A stretch of DNA of 13,973 nucleotides from CBCPMX01 sp965120355 (GCA_965120355.1 CBCPMX010000036.1:1-13973); one strand, 5' to 3'. Positions 1 through 6,017 are shown, counted from the first letter of the stretch. Made by a program: numbers and translations. The notes: a model not told the origin generated them from the letters alone.

Positions 1-2
1 CA

Positions 3-113
3 AACATCTATACGCATGTTGATGTTAAAACACTGGTTGATGCTGTTGAAGGAAACAGCATTACTGACACGTTACTAACAAACAGGAGAACGGAAGAAAG
101 AGGAAGGCCCTAG
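3..113 (+). CDS. Tyrosine recombinase (phage-type integrase), C-terminal end only
   Basis: Only the last 36 codons lie in the window; the gene begins upstream. The reading frame opens with NIYTHVDVKTLVDAVEG, which fits the end of the catalytic domain of tyrosine recombinases, where the nucleophilic tyrosine sits in an (I)Y(T/A)HV context, as in XerD. That Tyr is encoded at 9-11. The tail is charged (TNRRTEERGRP) and stops at TAG 111-113. Tyrosine recombinases integrate and excise ICEs, IMEs and prophages, and int usually lies at the end of the element, next to the attachment site. The base composition is clearly more AT-rich than the following genes, in line with horizontal origin. A terminator overlaps the stop codon and a truncated ABC gene follows. 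The family call is fairly firm despite the short piece; the type of element cannot be told. Confidence 0.72.
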   Translation, partial: NIYTHVDVKTLVDAVEGNSITDTLLTNRRTEERGRP

Positions 114-136
114 AACCGTTGCGGCTCTAGGGTTTT
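108..136 (+). terminator. Intrinsic terminator of the integrase gene
   Basis: CCCTAGAACCG (108-118) pairs with CGGCTCTAGGG (122-132) across a TTG loop with a single A-C mismatch, and TTTT follows at 133-136. This is a textbook Rho-independent terminator. It overlaps the integrase stop codon (TAG 111-113), so the integrase transcript ends immediately and does not run into the ABC fragment. Confidence 0.8.
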
Positions 137-505
137 CACGGAGTTGTTGGCCTGTTTCGAGCCAGAGATCTCATCCTCCAGGAAGACAGCATCAGCCAGG
201 GGCAAAAACAGCTTCTGTGCATCACCCGGGTCATGCTGTGCCTGCCGCCCATGCTGATTCTGGACGAAGCCACTTCCAACATCGACACCCGTACAGAACT
301 GCAGATCCAGCAGGCGTTTGACCGGCTCATGGAGGGCCGCACCAGCTTCATTGTCGCGCACCGCCTGTCCACCATTCGCAATGCCTCTGTGATTCTGGTC
401 ATGCAGGACGGGCAGATCGTCGAACAGGGGAGCCATCAGGAGCTGCTGGATCGGGGCGGAGCCTACAGCCGGCTCTATTACAGCCAATTCCAAAAGACGG
501 AGTGA
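131..505 (+). pseudogene. ABC exporter ATP-binding domain, 5'-truncated remnant
   Basis: The frame is open from 131 to TGA 503-505, but recognisable ABC ATPase begins only around 182. Visible motifs are the signature ISQGQKQLL (191-217), Walker B with catalytic Glu in MLILDEATS (251-277), D-loop SNID, and the H-loop His in IVAHRLST (His codon 359-361). The end, DGQIVEQGSHQELL followed by YSRLYYSQF, is typical of multidrug/lipid exporter half-transporters of the MsbA/LmrA kind. Walker A, Q-loop and all membrane segments are missing. The residues before the signature (GFHGVVGLFRARDLILQ) do not look like ABC sequence. The first in-frame ATG (233) would give 90 residues without nucleotide-binding capacity. 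I infer that the 5' part was removed or displaced where the recombinase element joins. No ribosome site or promoter is seen for it. Confidence 0.75.
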
Positions 506-561
506 CGTGCGGCGCGGTCCCGCTGGGCATCCGGCTGAACAAAAAATATTTCTCTTGCCTA

Positions 562-590
562 TTTACCTTTTCACTTTACCGTGATAAAAT
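562..590 (+). promoter_or_regulatory. Predicted sigma-A promoter of yerC
   Basis: TTTACC (562-567) and TAAAAT (585-590) are separated by 17 bp, a fair match to TTGACA/TATAAT. A second TTTACC lies at 575-580, so the hexamer is repeated 13 bp apart inside the promoter. That could be a binding site, perhaps for the TrpR-like product itself, but this is speculative. Confidence 0.5.
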
Positions 591-630
591 AGGGGAAACG
601 CCATGTTTGACCACAATCAGGAGGTGGAGT

Positions 631-951
631 ATGCCTAAAACGCCATCCAGAGAACCCAGCATGGCCCTCTATGAAGCCATTCTTCAACTCAAAGACCTGG
701 ACGAATGCTATCGGTTTTTCCAGGATCTATGCAGCATTACGGAGCTGCGCGCGCTGGAGCAGCGATTCGACGTCGCCTCCCTGCTCTATCAGGGCAGGGT
801 CTATACCGACATCCTCGAACAGACTGGCGCCAGCAGCGCCACCATCAGTCGTGTCAACCGTGCTCTGAACTACAGTGCCAACGGCATGCTGGATATCTTC
901 GCGCGCACACTGCCGGATCCGGATGCCAGTCAAAGTTCAGGGGACGCCTGA
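631..951 (+). CDS. yerC: YerC/YecD-type TrpR-like DNA-binding protein
   Basis: A 106-residue all-helical protein of the Trp-repressor superfamily (YerC/YecD type), widespread in Firmicutes. The helix-turn-helix is at about residues 58-80 (YTDILEQTGASSATISRVNR); the segment before it (ELRALEQRFDVASLLYQG) is the family's conserved core, as in TrpR, where LL-x-G-x-x-Y leads into the DNA-binding helices. The ATG at 631 is chosen because AGGAGGTGG lies just upstream (619-627) and the product then has the family's usual length of about 100 residues. The frame runs open further upstream but without a start signal. It acts in the cytoplasm, presumably as a dimer on DNA; its effector and regulon cannot be read from the sequence, and the tryptophan link of TrpR should not be assumed. 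It has its own promoter and terminator, so it is monocistronic. Confidence 0.88.
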   Translation: MPKTPSREPSMALYEAILQLKDLDECYRFFQDLCSITELRALEQRFDVASLLYQGRVYTDILEQTGASSATISRVNRALNYSANGMLDIFARTLPDPDASQSSGDA

Positions 952-959
952 GCCAGCTT

Positions 960-988
960 GTCAAAAGCGGCCTTTGCCGGTTTTTGAC
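960..988 (+). terminator. Intrinsic terminator of yerC
   Basis: GTCAAAA (960-966) pairs with TTTTGAC (982-988), and inside it CGGC (968-971) pairs with GCCG (976-979) around a CTTT loop, with a G-G mismatch between the two stems. The T-run 981-985 forms the 3' side. It lies 9 bp after the yerC stop codon. Confidence 0.7.
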
Positions 989-1008
989 CGCTGCATTTCA
1001 TCTGCATG

Positions 1009-1025
1009 GGCGAAGGAACTTCGCC
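1009..1025. repeat. Small perfect hairpin GGCGAAG-GAA-CTTCGCC
   Basis: A 7-bp perfect stem (1009-1015 with 1019-1025) around a GAA triloop. It is the second of a row of hairpins in the non-coding stretch 952-1363. No T-run follows, so it is not a terminator by itself. Confidence 0.5.
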
Positions 1026-1088
1026 TGGCGCAAATCCGCAAACCATTGCTGTACAATGGCTTGCGGATTTTACGGCGCTATTGCGCCA
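1026..1088. repeat. Long nested inverted repeat of 63 bp
   Basis: The core hairpin pairs AAATCCGCAA (1032-1041) with TTGCGGATTT (1061-1070) and CCATTG (1043-1048) with CAATGG (1054-1059), with one A-C mismatch and a CTGTA loop. Its flanks also match: TGGCGCAA (1026-1033) is complementary to TTGCGCCA (1081-1088). An alternative small hairpin, GGCGC-TATT-GCGCC, sits at 1074-1087. The T-tail is short (TTTTA), so it is a poor terminator. It could be a structured RNA, a recombination or repeat element, or a processing site. Confidence 0.6.
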
Positions 1089-1192
1089 ACGCACCGCGTC
1101 CCTTCATCATAGAGTTCCTGCCAAAATCCCCGGTTTATCCCATCAGCACTGATTTTTGGCACTCTCGCCTGTGCATCCCCCGCATGGTTGTC

Positions 1193-1222
1193 CGGCAGCC
1201 GGTTTTCCAACCCCGGCTGCCG
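1193..1222. repeat. Perfect 10-bp hairpin CGGCAGCCGG / CCGGCTGCCG
   Basis: A perfect 10-bp GC-rich stem with a 10-base loop (TTTTCCAACC), about 140 bp upstream of the thioesterase start. No U-run follows. Together with the hairpins at 960-1088 it makes the 412-bp stretch 952-1363 rich in secondary structure; I see no convincing coding frame there. Confidence 0.5.
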
Positions 1223-1324
1223 CCTGGGAGCCTGCCTGCCGCACGCGCTTCCCTTTTGCCGTCCACGGTTTGCAGCTGCTTCTCTCATCCGGCCCAGCGT
1301 CGGGTCAGGATGGGCGCTGCACAC

Positions 1325-1337
1325 TATACATATACAT
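1325..1337 (+). promoter_or_regulatory. Possible -10 region for the thioesterase gene
   Basis: TATACATATACAT is an AT-rich island in a GC-rich spacer, 27-39 bp before the ATG, and contains two overlapping TATACA hexamers. The best -35 at 17-bp spacing is GGGTCA (1302-1307), which is poor, so the promoter call rests on the -10 alone. Confidence 0.35.
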
Positions 1338-1363
1338 ATTCAGATAGAAAGGATTCCCCGCAC

Positions 1364-1873
1364 ATGTCACAAGATCTCTATTTTACCCAAGCCGGCATGG
1401 ACTGCGTCCTGCGCCGCTTCTGCCAGTATCAGAATGACATCGCCAATACGCTGAACTCTGTCATGGGCACAGAATACATTCGCGGTGATTTCGACTCGAA
1501 AACTGCCGTGTTCGCCTTTGATGTGACCCAATGGATGCGCAATCCCGGCGGCGTCATGCACGGCGGCGCTCTGTCCGCAGCGCTGGACATCGCCATGGGG
1601 TCGTGCACTTGTTATTGGGCCGGTTGCCGGCTGACGCCCACGGTAACTCTACAGATGAATTTTCTGCGGCCCATTCCCGTGGGCAGCAGGCTGATCCTGG
1701 AATGCCGCGTCCACTCCTGCGGCCGCACCACGGCCTATGCCACCGCCTTCGGCTATATTGAGGGCAGAGAAGACAAGAGCGTTGTCACTGCCAACGGTGT
1801 TTATCACGTTCCCGCCAGTGAAGATTCGCTGCTCTCCGATGTCCTCTCTGCGGCGATGGCGGAAATCTCGTAG
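1364..1873 (+). CDS. PaaI-like hotdog-fold acyl-CoA thioesterase
   Basis: A 169-residue single-domain hotdog protein. The family signature is plain: N60-P-G-G-V-M-H-G-G-A-L (60-70) followed by ALDIAMGSC (73-81). In PaaI-type thioesterases the HGG turn and the acidic residue on the following hotdog helix (here probably Asp75) activate water to hydrolyse an acyl-CoA thioester. The second half, VTLQMNFLRPIPVGSRLILECRV (94-116), is the usual beta-sheet of the fold. The enzyme is cytoplasmic and probably tetrameric; the substrate cannot be predicted. The ATG at 1364 is preferred to the long upstream open frame because AAAGGA sits about 10 bp before it and homology starts here. It stands alone, head-on to the SSB-like gene on the other strand, and the last 70 bp are shared with that gene. 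Confidence 0.85.
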   Translation: MSQDLYFTQAGMDCVLRRFCQYQNDIANTLNSVMGTEYIRGDFDSKTAVFAFDVTQWMRNPGGVMHGGALSAALDIAMGSCTCYWAGCRLTPTVTLQMNFLRPIPVGSRLILECRVHSCGRTTAYATAFGYIEGREDKSVVTANGVYHVPASEDSLLSDVLSAAMAEIS

Positions 1874-2436
1874 GCTGTCCGCTTTTCACTGCCGTCTTCC
1901 AACACCTTGACATATTCCCGGCTCTGAAGCCGGCCTGTCAGGTGCAGCCGCTGGCCCACCGGATAGTCCGCCGCCTCCCGCGCCGCCCGGCCCCAGAGGA
2001 TACAGGGCAGATAATCCGTCCGTTTATACCGGCGGCCCACCGCCAGCATCACATCGCAGATTTCCCTTCCCAGGGGCGTGCGCCGAAACACCGGCGGCTT
2101 ACAGATGGCGCCTTCCAGCACCACCTGATTTTCCGACGGGCCTTCGCAGACCGTTAAGGTCTCGGCATAGGCAGTGATGATCAGTTTGCGCCCGCTGGCA
2201 GAGCGGTTGTTGAAAGAACGTACTTGCCCGGTCAGCTCCAGCATGGTGCCGCCGGTCAGTTCTGTGTCAAACAGCAGTTCCTCCGCCGCCAACACCGGCA
2301 GCCGGTCAAAAGTTCCCGACAGCCGCTCCACTTCCAGGAAAAAGCTGTAGAATCGCCTGCCGTGATTCTCATGGGAGTACACGGGAAGTCCGTCGAGACT
2401 GCCCCGCAGAAAAATTGAATTGGTCCAGTTTTCCAT
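1804..2436 (-). CDS. Single-stranded DNA-binding protein with two OB folds
   Basis: The product has 210 residues and appears to contain two OB folds: residues about 1-98 (NSIFLRGSLDGLPVYSHE..., LELTGQVRSFNN...) and about 103-195 (VVLEGAICKPPVFRRTPLGR...). The second half has the SSB pattern: ICDVMLAVGRRY, then a Trp strand (LPCILWGRAAREAA), then GQRLHLTGRLQSREYVK. This arrangement is seen in an SSB-like family of Clostridia. It lacks the acidic DDDIPF-type tail by which classical SSB recruits partners; it ends instead in Ser/Glu-rich SESSESSLAGT. It may therefore be an accessory ssDNA-binding protein rather than the replication SSB. The ATG at 2436 has GAGGTGG nearby. Its last 22 codons overlap the thioesterase gene on the opposite strand. 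No clear promoter is seen upstream. Confidence 0.72.
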   Translation of the reverse strand: MENWTNSIFLRGSLDGLPVYSHENHGRRFYSFFLEVERLSGTFDRLPVLAAEELLFDTELTGGTMLELTGQVRSFNNRSASGRKLIITAYAETLTVCEGPSENQVVLEGAICKPPVFRRTPLGREICDVMLAVGRRYKRTDYLPCILWGRAAREAADYPVGQRLHLTGRLQSREYVKVLEDGSEKRTAYEISAIAAERTSESSESSLAGT

Positions 2437-2487
2437 AACGCCACCTCATTTGCTTCGTATGGAAAACTATATTCAACCTGTCCAAAC

Positions 2488-2526
2488 AATAGACCAGAGG
2501 TTCCGCAACGGACTTCTGGTCTATTT
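2488..2526. repeat. Hairpin B between the SSB-like and amt genes
   Basis: AATAGACCAGA (2488-2498) pairs perfectly with TCTGGTCTATT (2515-2525), with an inner TCCG/CGGA stem. It lies downstream of amt on the minus strand, where the tail reads TATTGTTTGG, so it may act as a weak terminator for amt. Its 3' arm (2501-2526) is repeated at 2562-2587. Confidence 0.55.
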
Positions 2527-2546
2527 CTGCCCCTGACAAACCGGCA

Positions 2547-2587
2547 CCGCTGCAGAGCATATTCCGCAGCGGCGTCTGGTTCTATTT
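2547..2587. repeat. Hairpin A, diverged copy of hairpin B
   Basis: CCGCTGC (2547-2553) pairs with GCAGCGG (2566-2572). The segment 2562-2587 matches 2501-2526 at about 22 of 27 aligned positions, with one gap in each copy, and both end in CTGGT(T)CTATTT. The pair sits between the amt stop codon (2628) and the SSB-like start and probably forms the 3' end of the amt transcript. Confidence 0.5.
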
Positions 2588-2627
2588 TAAGATTTGGATG
2601 GAGTCTTCCTGGATCGCGTCTTTGAAT

Positions 2628-4367
2628 TTAGTCCTCTTCATCCTGGAGGGCGGCATAGCCAGTCTCGCCTGTGCGAACCTTGACTACCTGCTCCACGTCG
2701 TAGACAAAGATCTTGCCGTCGCCCACATTGCCGGTGTACAGCGCCTTTTTGGCTGTCTCCACCAGCGTCTCGGTGGGAATCTTGCTGATGACCACGTCGA
2801 TCTTAATCTTGGGCAACAGCCGGGCCTCCACCGGTGCGCCGCGGAAGTAGGTCTGATGTCCCTTCTGGACGCCGTAGCCAAAGACGTTGGTGACTGTCAG
2901 GCCGGTGACCCCCAGCTTTTCCAACGCATCCTCCAGCTGTGCAAAGCGGGACTGGTTGGTAATGATGGAGACTCTGGTCATCTTCGGGCCGTCGCCTGGA
3001 GTCCGGGCCACATGGACCACCGGCACCTCCTGCGCGGCAGAAGCAGCGGCAGGGGCAGGCGCAGCCTTGGGTGCGGGAATCTCTTCGTCAAAATCAGCCA
3101 TAGGCGCCACGGCCGCAAAGTCGGGATAGGCCTGGTTGCCGTGCTCGCCGATGTCCAGACCGGCAATTTCCTCTTCGCGGGAGACACGGATTCCAACGGT
3201 CTTCTTCAGAACCAGCCAGACAACAGATGAGGTGACAAAGACGAAGGCGCCTACAGCTACAATCCCCAGCAGTTCCACGCCCAGCAGGGAGAAGCCGCCG
3301 CCAAAGAACAGGCCGTTGGTGGTGGACAGGGAGGTCACGCCCTCCTCGGCGAACAGGCCCACGCAGATGGTGCCGAACACGCCGCAGCCCAGGTGGACGG
3401 AGGTAGCGCCTACGGGATCGTCAATCTTGATCTTGTCAAAGAACACCACCAGGAACACCACAATGACGCCGGAAATGGCGCCGATGAGCAAAGACGACTC
3501 GATGGACACATAGGCGCAGCCGCCGGTGATCCCCACCAGGCCGGCCAGGCAGCCGTTGATGGTCATACCCAGGTCGGGCTTCCCAATGTAGATCCAGGAA
3601 GTAATCGTGGCAGTCAGCACCGCGGCAATAGCAGAGGTATTGGTGGTGACCAGAATGTGCATGACGTCGGAAGGATTCTCAAAGCTCATGGTGGAGCCGG
3701 GGTTGAAGCCGAACCAGCCCAGCCACAGGACAAACAGGCCAATGACCGCCAGGGACATATTGTGTCCGGGAATAGCCCTGGGCTTGCCATCCTTGCCGTA
3801 CTTACCGATACGCGGACCCAGAATCATGGCGCCGGACAGGGCCGCCCAGCCACCCACAGAGTGAACCGCACTGTCACCGGCAAAGTCCAGAAAGCCCAGG
3901 TCGCTGAGCCAGCCGCCGCCCCAAATCCAGTGGCCCACAATGGGATAGATCACCAGTGTCAGCACAAAGGAAAAGATAATAAAGGACACATACTTGATCC
4001 GCTCCGCCACAGCGCCGGAGACGATGGTGGCAGCAGTACCGCAGAATACCAGCTGGAAGAAGAACTTGCCCCAGAACGGCACACTGGAGGTCAGCGTATC
4101 GTCATAGAAAGACAGGTCGCCGCTGCCCAGGATGAACAGATGCTCAGTACCGACGAAGGGGTTGTCGCCGCCAAACATCAGGCCCCAGCCCAGAAGCATG
4201 AAGCCCAGCGACGAGACCGCAAACACGATAAAGTTCTTGGACAGAATATTGACCGTGTTTTTGGCGCGGGCAAAGCCGGCTTCCACCGAAGCAAAGCCCA
4301 GGTTCATGAAGAATACCAGGATGGCTGCCAAGAGTACCCACAGGGTATCTATGATCGAGTAATCCAT
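2628..4367 (-). CDS. amt: Ammonium transporter fused to a C-terminal PII signalling domain
   Basis: The 579-residue protein has two parts. Residues 1-390 form an Amt/MEP channel with about 11 membrane helices: the conserved pore histidines are H169 (GDSAVHSVGG) and H325 (GATSVHLGCGV), the ammonium-site Asp is probably D161 (LDFAG), and W148 lies in HWIWGGGW. Residues 391-460 are a cytoplasmic linker, partly Ala/Pro-rich (431-446). Residues 461-570 form a complete PII (GlnB/GlnK) domain: QKGH (501-504), T-loop, LPKIKID (518-524), B-loop GNVGDGKIFV (546-555) and RTGETG (565-570). The E. coli Gln39 and Lys58 equivalents that bind Mg-ATP/2-oxoglutarate are present (Q501, K520), as is the pore-plugging Arg47 (R509), but the uridylylated Tyr51 is Val513. 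Both domains form trimers, so in-cis gating of ammonium uptake is plausible. The ATG follows GGGAGGAA. The gene has its own promoter and a structured leader. Confidence 0.95.
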   Translation of the reverse strand: MDYSIIDTLWVLLAAILVFFMNLGFASVEAGFARAKNTVNILSKNFIVFAVSSLGFMLLGWGLMFGGDNPFVGTEHLFILGSGDLSFYDDTLTSSVPFWGKFFFQLVFCGTAATIVSGAVAERIKYVSFIIFSFVLTLVIYPIVGHWIWGGGWLSDLGFLDFAGDSAVHSVGGWAALSGAMILGPRIGKYGKDGKPRAIPGHNMSLAVIGLFVLWLGWFGFNPGSTMSFENPSDVMHILVTTNTSAIAAVLTATITSWIYIGKPDLGMTINGCLAGLVGITGGCAYVSIESSLLIGAISGVIVVFLVVFFDKIKIDDPVGATSVHLGCGVFGTICVGLFAEEGVTSLSTTNGLFFGGGFSLLGVELLGIVAVGAFVFVTSSVVWLVLKKTVGIRVSREEEIAGLDIGEHGNQAYPDFAAVAPMADFDEEIPAPKAAPAPAAASAAQEVPVVHVARTPGDGPKMTRVSIITNQSRFAQLEDALEKLGVTGLTVTNVFGYGVQKGHQTYFRGAPVEARLLPKIKIDVVISKIPTETLVETAKKALYTGNVGDGKIFVYDVEQVVKVRTGETGYAALQDEED

Positions 4368-4389
4368 ACGAGTTCCTCCCTACAAGTTG

Positions 4390-4402
4390 GGCCGGAACGG
4401 CC
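4390..4402 (-). promoter_or_regulatory. Hairpin just upstream of the amt ribosome site
   Basis: GGCCG-TTC-CGGCC (minus-strand reading) is a perfect 5-bp stem with a triloop, about 10 bases before the GGGAGGAA ribosome-binding site of amt. It is the third hairpin of the amt leader. It may only insulate the ribosome site; the role is unknown. Confidence 0.4.
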
Positions 4403-4421
4403 TCCTTGCCGCGCCCGGCTG

Positions 4422-4464
4422 CAAACAAACAAAATTGGGACGCATCCGTCTCCGGACACGCCCC
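4422..4464 (-). terminator. Terminator-like hairpin in the amt leader (possible attenuator)
   Basis: On the minus strand GGGGCGTGTCCG (4464-4453) pairs over 12 bp with CGGATGCGTCCC (4448-4437), including three G-U pairs, closed by a GAGA (GNRA) tetraloop. It is followed by AATTTTGTTTGTTTG, a U-rich tail. It sits inside the leader, downstream of the amt promoter and about 70 bp before the ATG, the position expected for a premature terminator that would have to be overcome for amt expression. Confidence 0.6.
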
Positions 4465-4478
4465 CTTGCGCCAATGCG

Positions 4479-4511
4479 AAAGGCGCCGCAGGGTTCCCCT
4501 GCAGCGCCTTT
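4479..4511 (-). promoter_or_regulatory. First leader hairpin of the amt mRNA
   Basis: AAAGGCGCTGCAGGG pairs with CCCTGCGGCGCCTTT over 15 bp (one G-U pair) around a GAA loop, starting about 8 bases after the expected transcription start. Its 3' arm GCGCC can alternatively pair with GGCGC (minus strand 4472-4468), immediately before the terminator-like hairpin. It may stabilise the 5' end or act as an antiterminator partner. Confidence 0.5.
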
Positions 4512-4525
4512 GCTTGATGGTGCAT

Positions 4526-4554
4526 AGTATAACGGAGTTCCTGCATTTTGTCAA
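4526..4554 (-). promoter_or_regulatory. Strong sigma-A promoter of amt
   Basis: On the minus strand, TTGACA (4554-4549) and TATACT (4531-4526) are 17 bp apart: a perfect -35 and a five-of-six -10. The predicted start is near 4519, giving a leader of about 150 bases before the amt ATG. The region 4555-4647 between this promoter and the UPF0210 stop codon holds no clear terminator. Confidence 0.85.
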
Positions 4555-4647
4555 GGCACGCACTGGCATTTTGTGAGTTTTTACGAATTCTTTTCTGCAA
4601 TTCGCGCTCTTTTATGCAAGTTTGACTCGCTTGTCCTGCATTTTTGC

Positions 4648-6006
4648 CTAATTCTTCAGGCTGTGCATAGGGGCCGGGATGCGGCCGCCGCGAGCGACGA
4701 ACGCCGCCGCGCTCTGCCCGTGAACCGGCTGCACCGGCGCGGAACCCAGCAGGCCGCCAAACTCCACCACATCTCCCACCGTTTTGCCGGGCGCCGGGAT
4801 GATGCGCACGGCCGTAGTCTTGGTGTTGACCACCCCAATGGCCGCTTCGTCGGCAATGATGGCGGAAATGGTCTCAGCGGAGGTGTCGCCGGGGACTGCG
4901 ATCATGTCCAGGCCCACAGAACACACGCAGGTCATCGCCTCCAGTTTGTCTAGGGTCAGCACACCGGACTGGGCTGCGGCAATCATCCCCTCATCTTCAC
5001 TGACGGGGATGAACGCGCCGGACAGGCCGCCCACATGGCCGGAGGCCATGACGCCGCCCTTTTTCACCGCGTCGTTAAGCAAAGCCAAAGCGGCGGTGGT
5101 GCCGTGGGTACCGCAGACCTCCAGGCCCATTTCTTCGAGAATGCGGGCCACGGAATCGCCCACTGCCGGCGTCGGCGCCAAACTCAGATCCACCACGCCG
5201 AAGGGAACGCCCAACCGGTGGGACGCCTCCTGGGCCACCAGCTGGCCCATGCGGGTGATGCGGAAAGCCGTCTTTTTAATGGTCTCGGCCACCACGTCAA
5301 AAGGCTGGCCCTTGACGGCCTGCAGGGCGTGATGAACCACGCCGGGGCCGGAGACGCCCACATTGATGACGCACTCCGGCTCACCCACGCCATGGAACGC
5401 GCCGGCCATAAAGGGGTTGTCCTCCACCGCGTTGGCGAAGACCACCAGTTTGGCGCAGCCAAAGCCGCCCCGCCCGGCGGTGCGCTCCGCCGTCTGCTTG
5501 ACAATGCGCCCCATCAGGGCCACGGCGTCCATATTGATGCCAGCCTTGGTGGAGGCCACGTTGACCGACGAACAGACCCGCTCCGTGATGGCCAGCGCCT
5601 CGGGAATGGACTGGATCAGCCGCCGGTCGGCGGTGGTAAAGCCCTTATGGACCAGGGCGGAAAAGCCGCCGATGAAATTGACGCCGCAGGTGTCGGCAGC
5701 CCGGTCCATGGCCTGGGCGAAGGGCGCGTAGTCCTCTGTCTCACAGGCCGCGGCGGCCAGGGCTATGGGCGTGACAGAGATGCGCTTGTTGACGATGGGA
5801 ATGCCGTACTCCCCCTCGATCTCTTCGCCGGTTTTGACCAGATTTTCGGCACAGCGGCAGATCTTGTCGTAGATGCGGCGGGCAAAGTCCTCCGGCGACG
5901 GAGCGGCACAATCCAGCAGCGATATGCCCATGGTGATGGTGCGGATGTCCAGATGCTGGTGGTCGATCATATCCAGGGTCTGGAGAATATCGGAATGACT
6001 GAGCAT
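4648..6006 (-). CDS. UPF0210 (PFL/DUF711) family protein
   Basis: A 452-residue, soluble protein of the UPF0210/DUF711 family, with the family's opening pattern (SDILQTLDMIDHQHLDIRTI, then TMGISLLDC), a central FIGGFSALVHKG, CINVGVSGPGVV and GTHGTTAALALLNDAVKKGG, and the end VVEFGGLLGSAPVQPVHG. Full length for the family. The fold is related to pyruvate formate-lyase and ribonucleotide reductase barrels, but the catalytic activity is unknown, and no C-terminal glycyl-radical motif was seen. The start ATG (6006) is 11 bp after the ACT-protein stop; its AAGGAGG ribosome site overlaps that TAA, so the two are probably translationally coupled. The UPF0237-UPF0210 pair is conserved across Firmicutes and Archaea, which suggests that the ACT protein regulates this one. 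Confidence 0.9.
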   Translation of the reverse strand: MLSHSDILQTLDMIDHQHLDIRTITMGISLLDCAAPSPEDFARRIYDKICRCAENLVKTGEEIEGEYGIPIVNKRISVTPIALAAAACETEDYAPFAQAMDRAADTCGVNFIGGFSALVHKGFTTADRRLIQSIPEALAITERVCSSVNVASTKAGINMDAVALMGRIVKQTAERTAGRGGFGCAKLVVFANAVEDNPFMAGAFHGVGEPECVINVGVSGPGVVHHALQAVKGQPFDVVAETIKKTAFRITRMGQLVAQEASHRLGVPFGVVDLSLAPTPAVGDSVARILEEMGLEVCGTHGTTAALALLNDAVKKGGVMASGHVGGLSGAFIPVSEDEGMIAAAQSGVLTLDKLEAMTCVCSVGLDMIAVPGDTSAETISAIIADEAAIGVVNTKTTAVRIIPAPGKTVGDVVEFGGLLGSAPVQPVHGQSAAAFVARGGRIPAPMHSLKN

Positions 6007-6017
6007 ACAGGGCCTCC

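Noticed and set aside
1093..1098. ACCGCG, reminiscent of a T-box antiterminator motif
   Set aside because: The preceding bases do not match the T-box consensus, no specifier stem or following terminator was seen, and the downstream gene is not an amino-acid gene.
875..1363. Upstream extension of the thioesterase frame to an ATG at 875
   Set aside because: It would run through the yerC 3' end, the yerC terminator and several hairpins, and the added residues do not look like protein; AAAGGA supports the ATG at 1364.
4479..4511. ANTAR-type antitermination hairpin in the amt leader
   Set aside because: The loop is a GAA triloop (or GGAAC), not the hexaloop with A at 1 and G at 4 known for EutV/NasR targets.
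3393..4517. Long open frame on the plus strand opposite amt
   Set aside because: The product is Gln/His/Gly/Asp-rich, has no recognisable domain, and mirrors the GC-rich codons of amt; amt itself is unmistakable.
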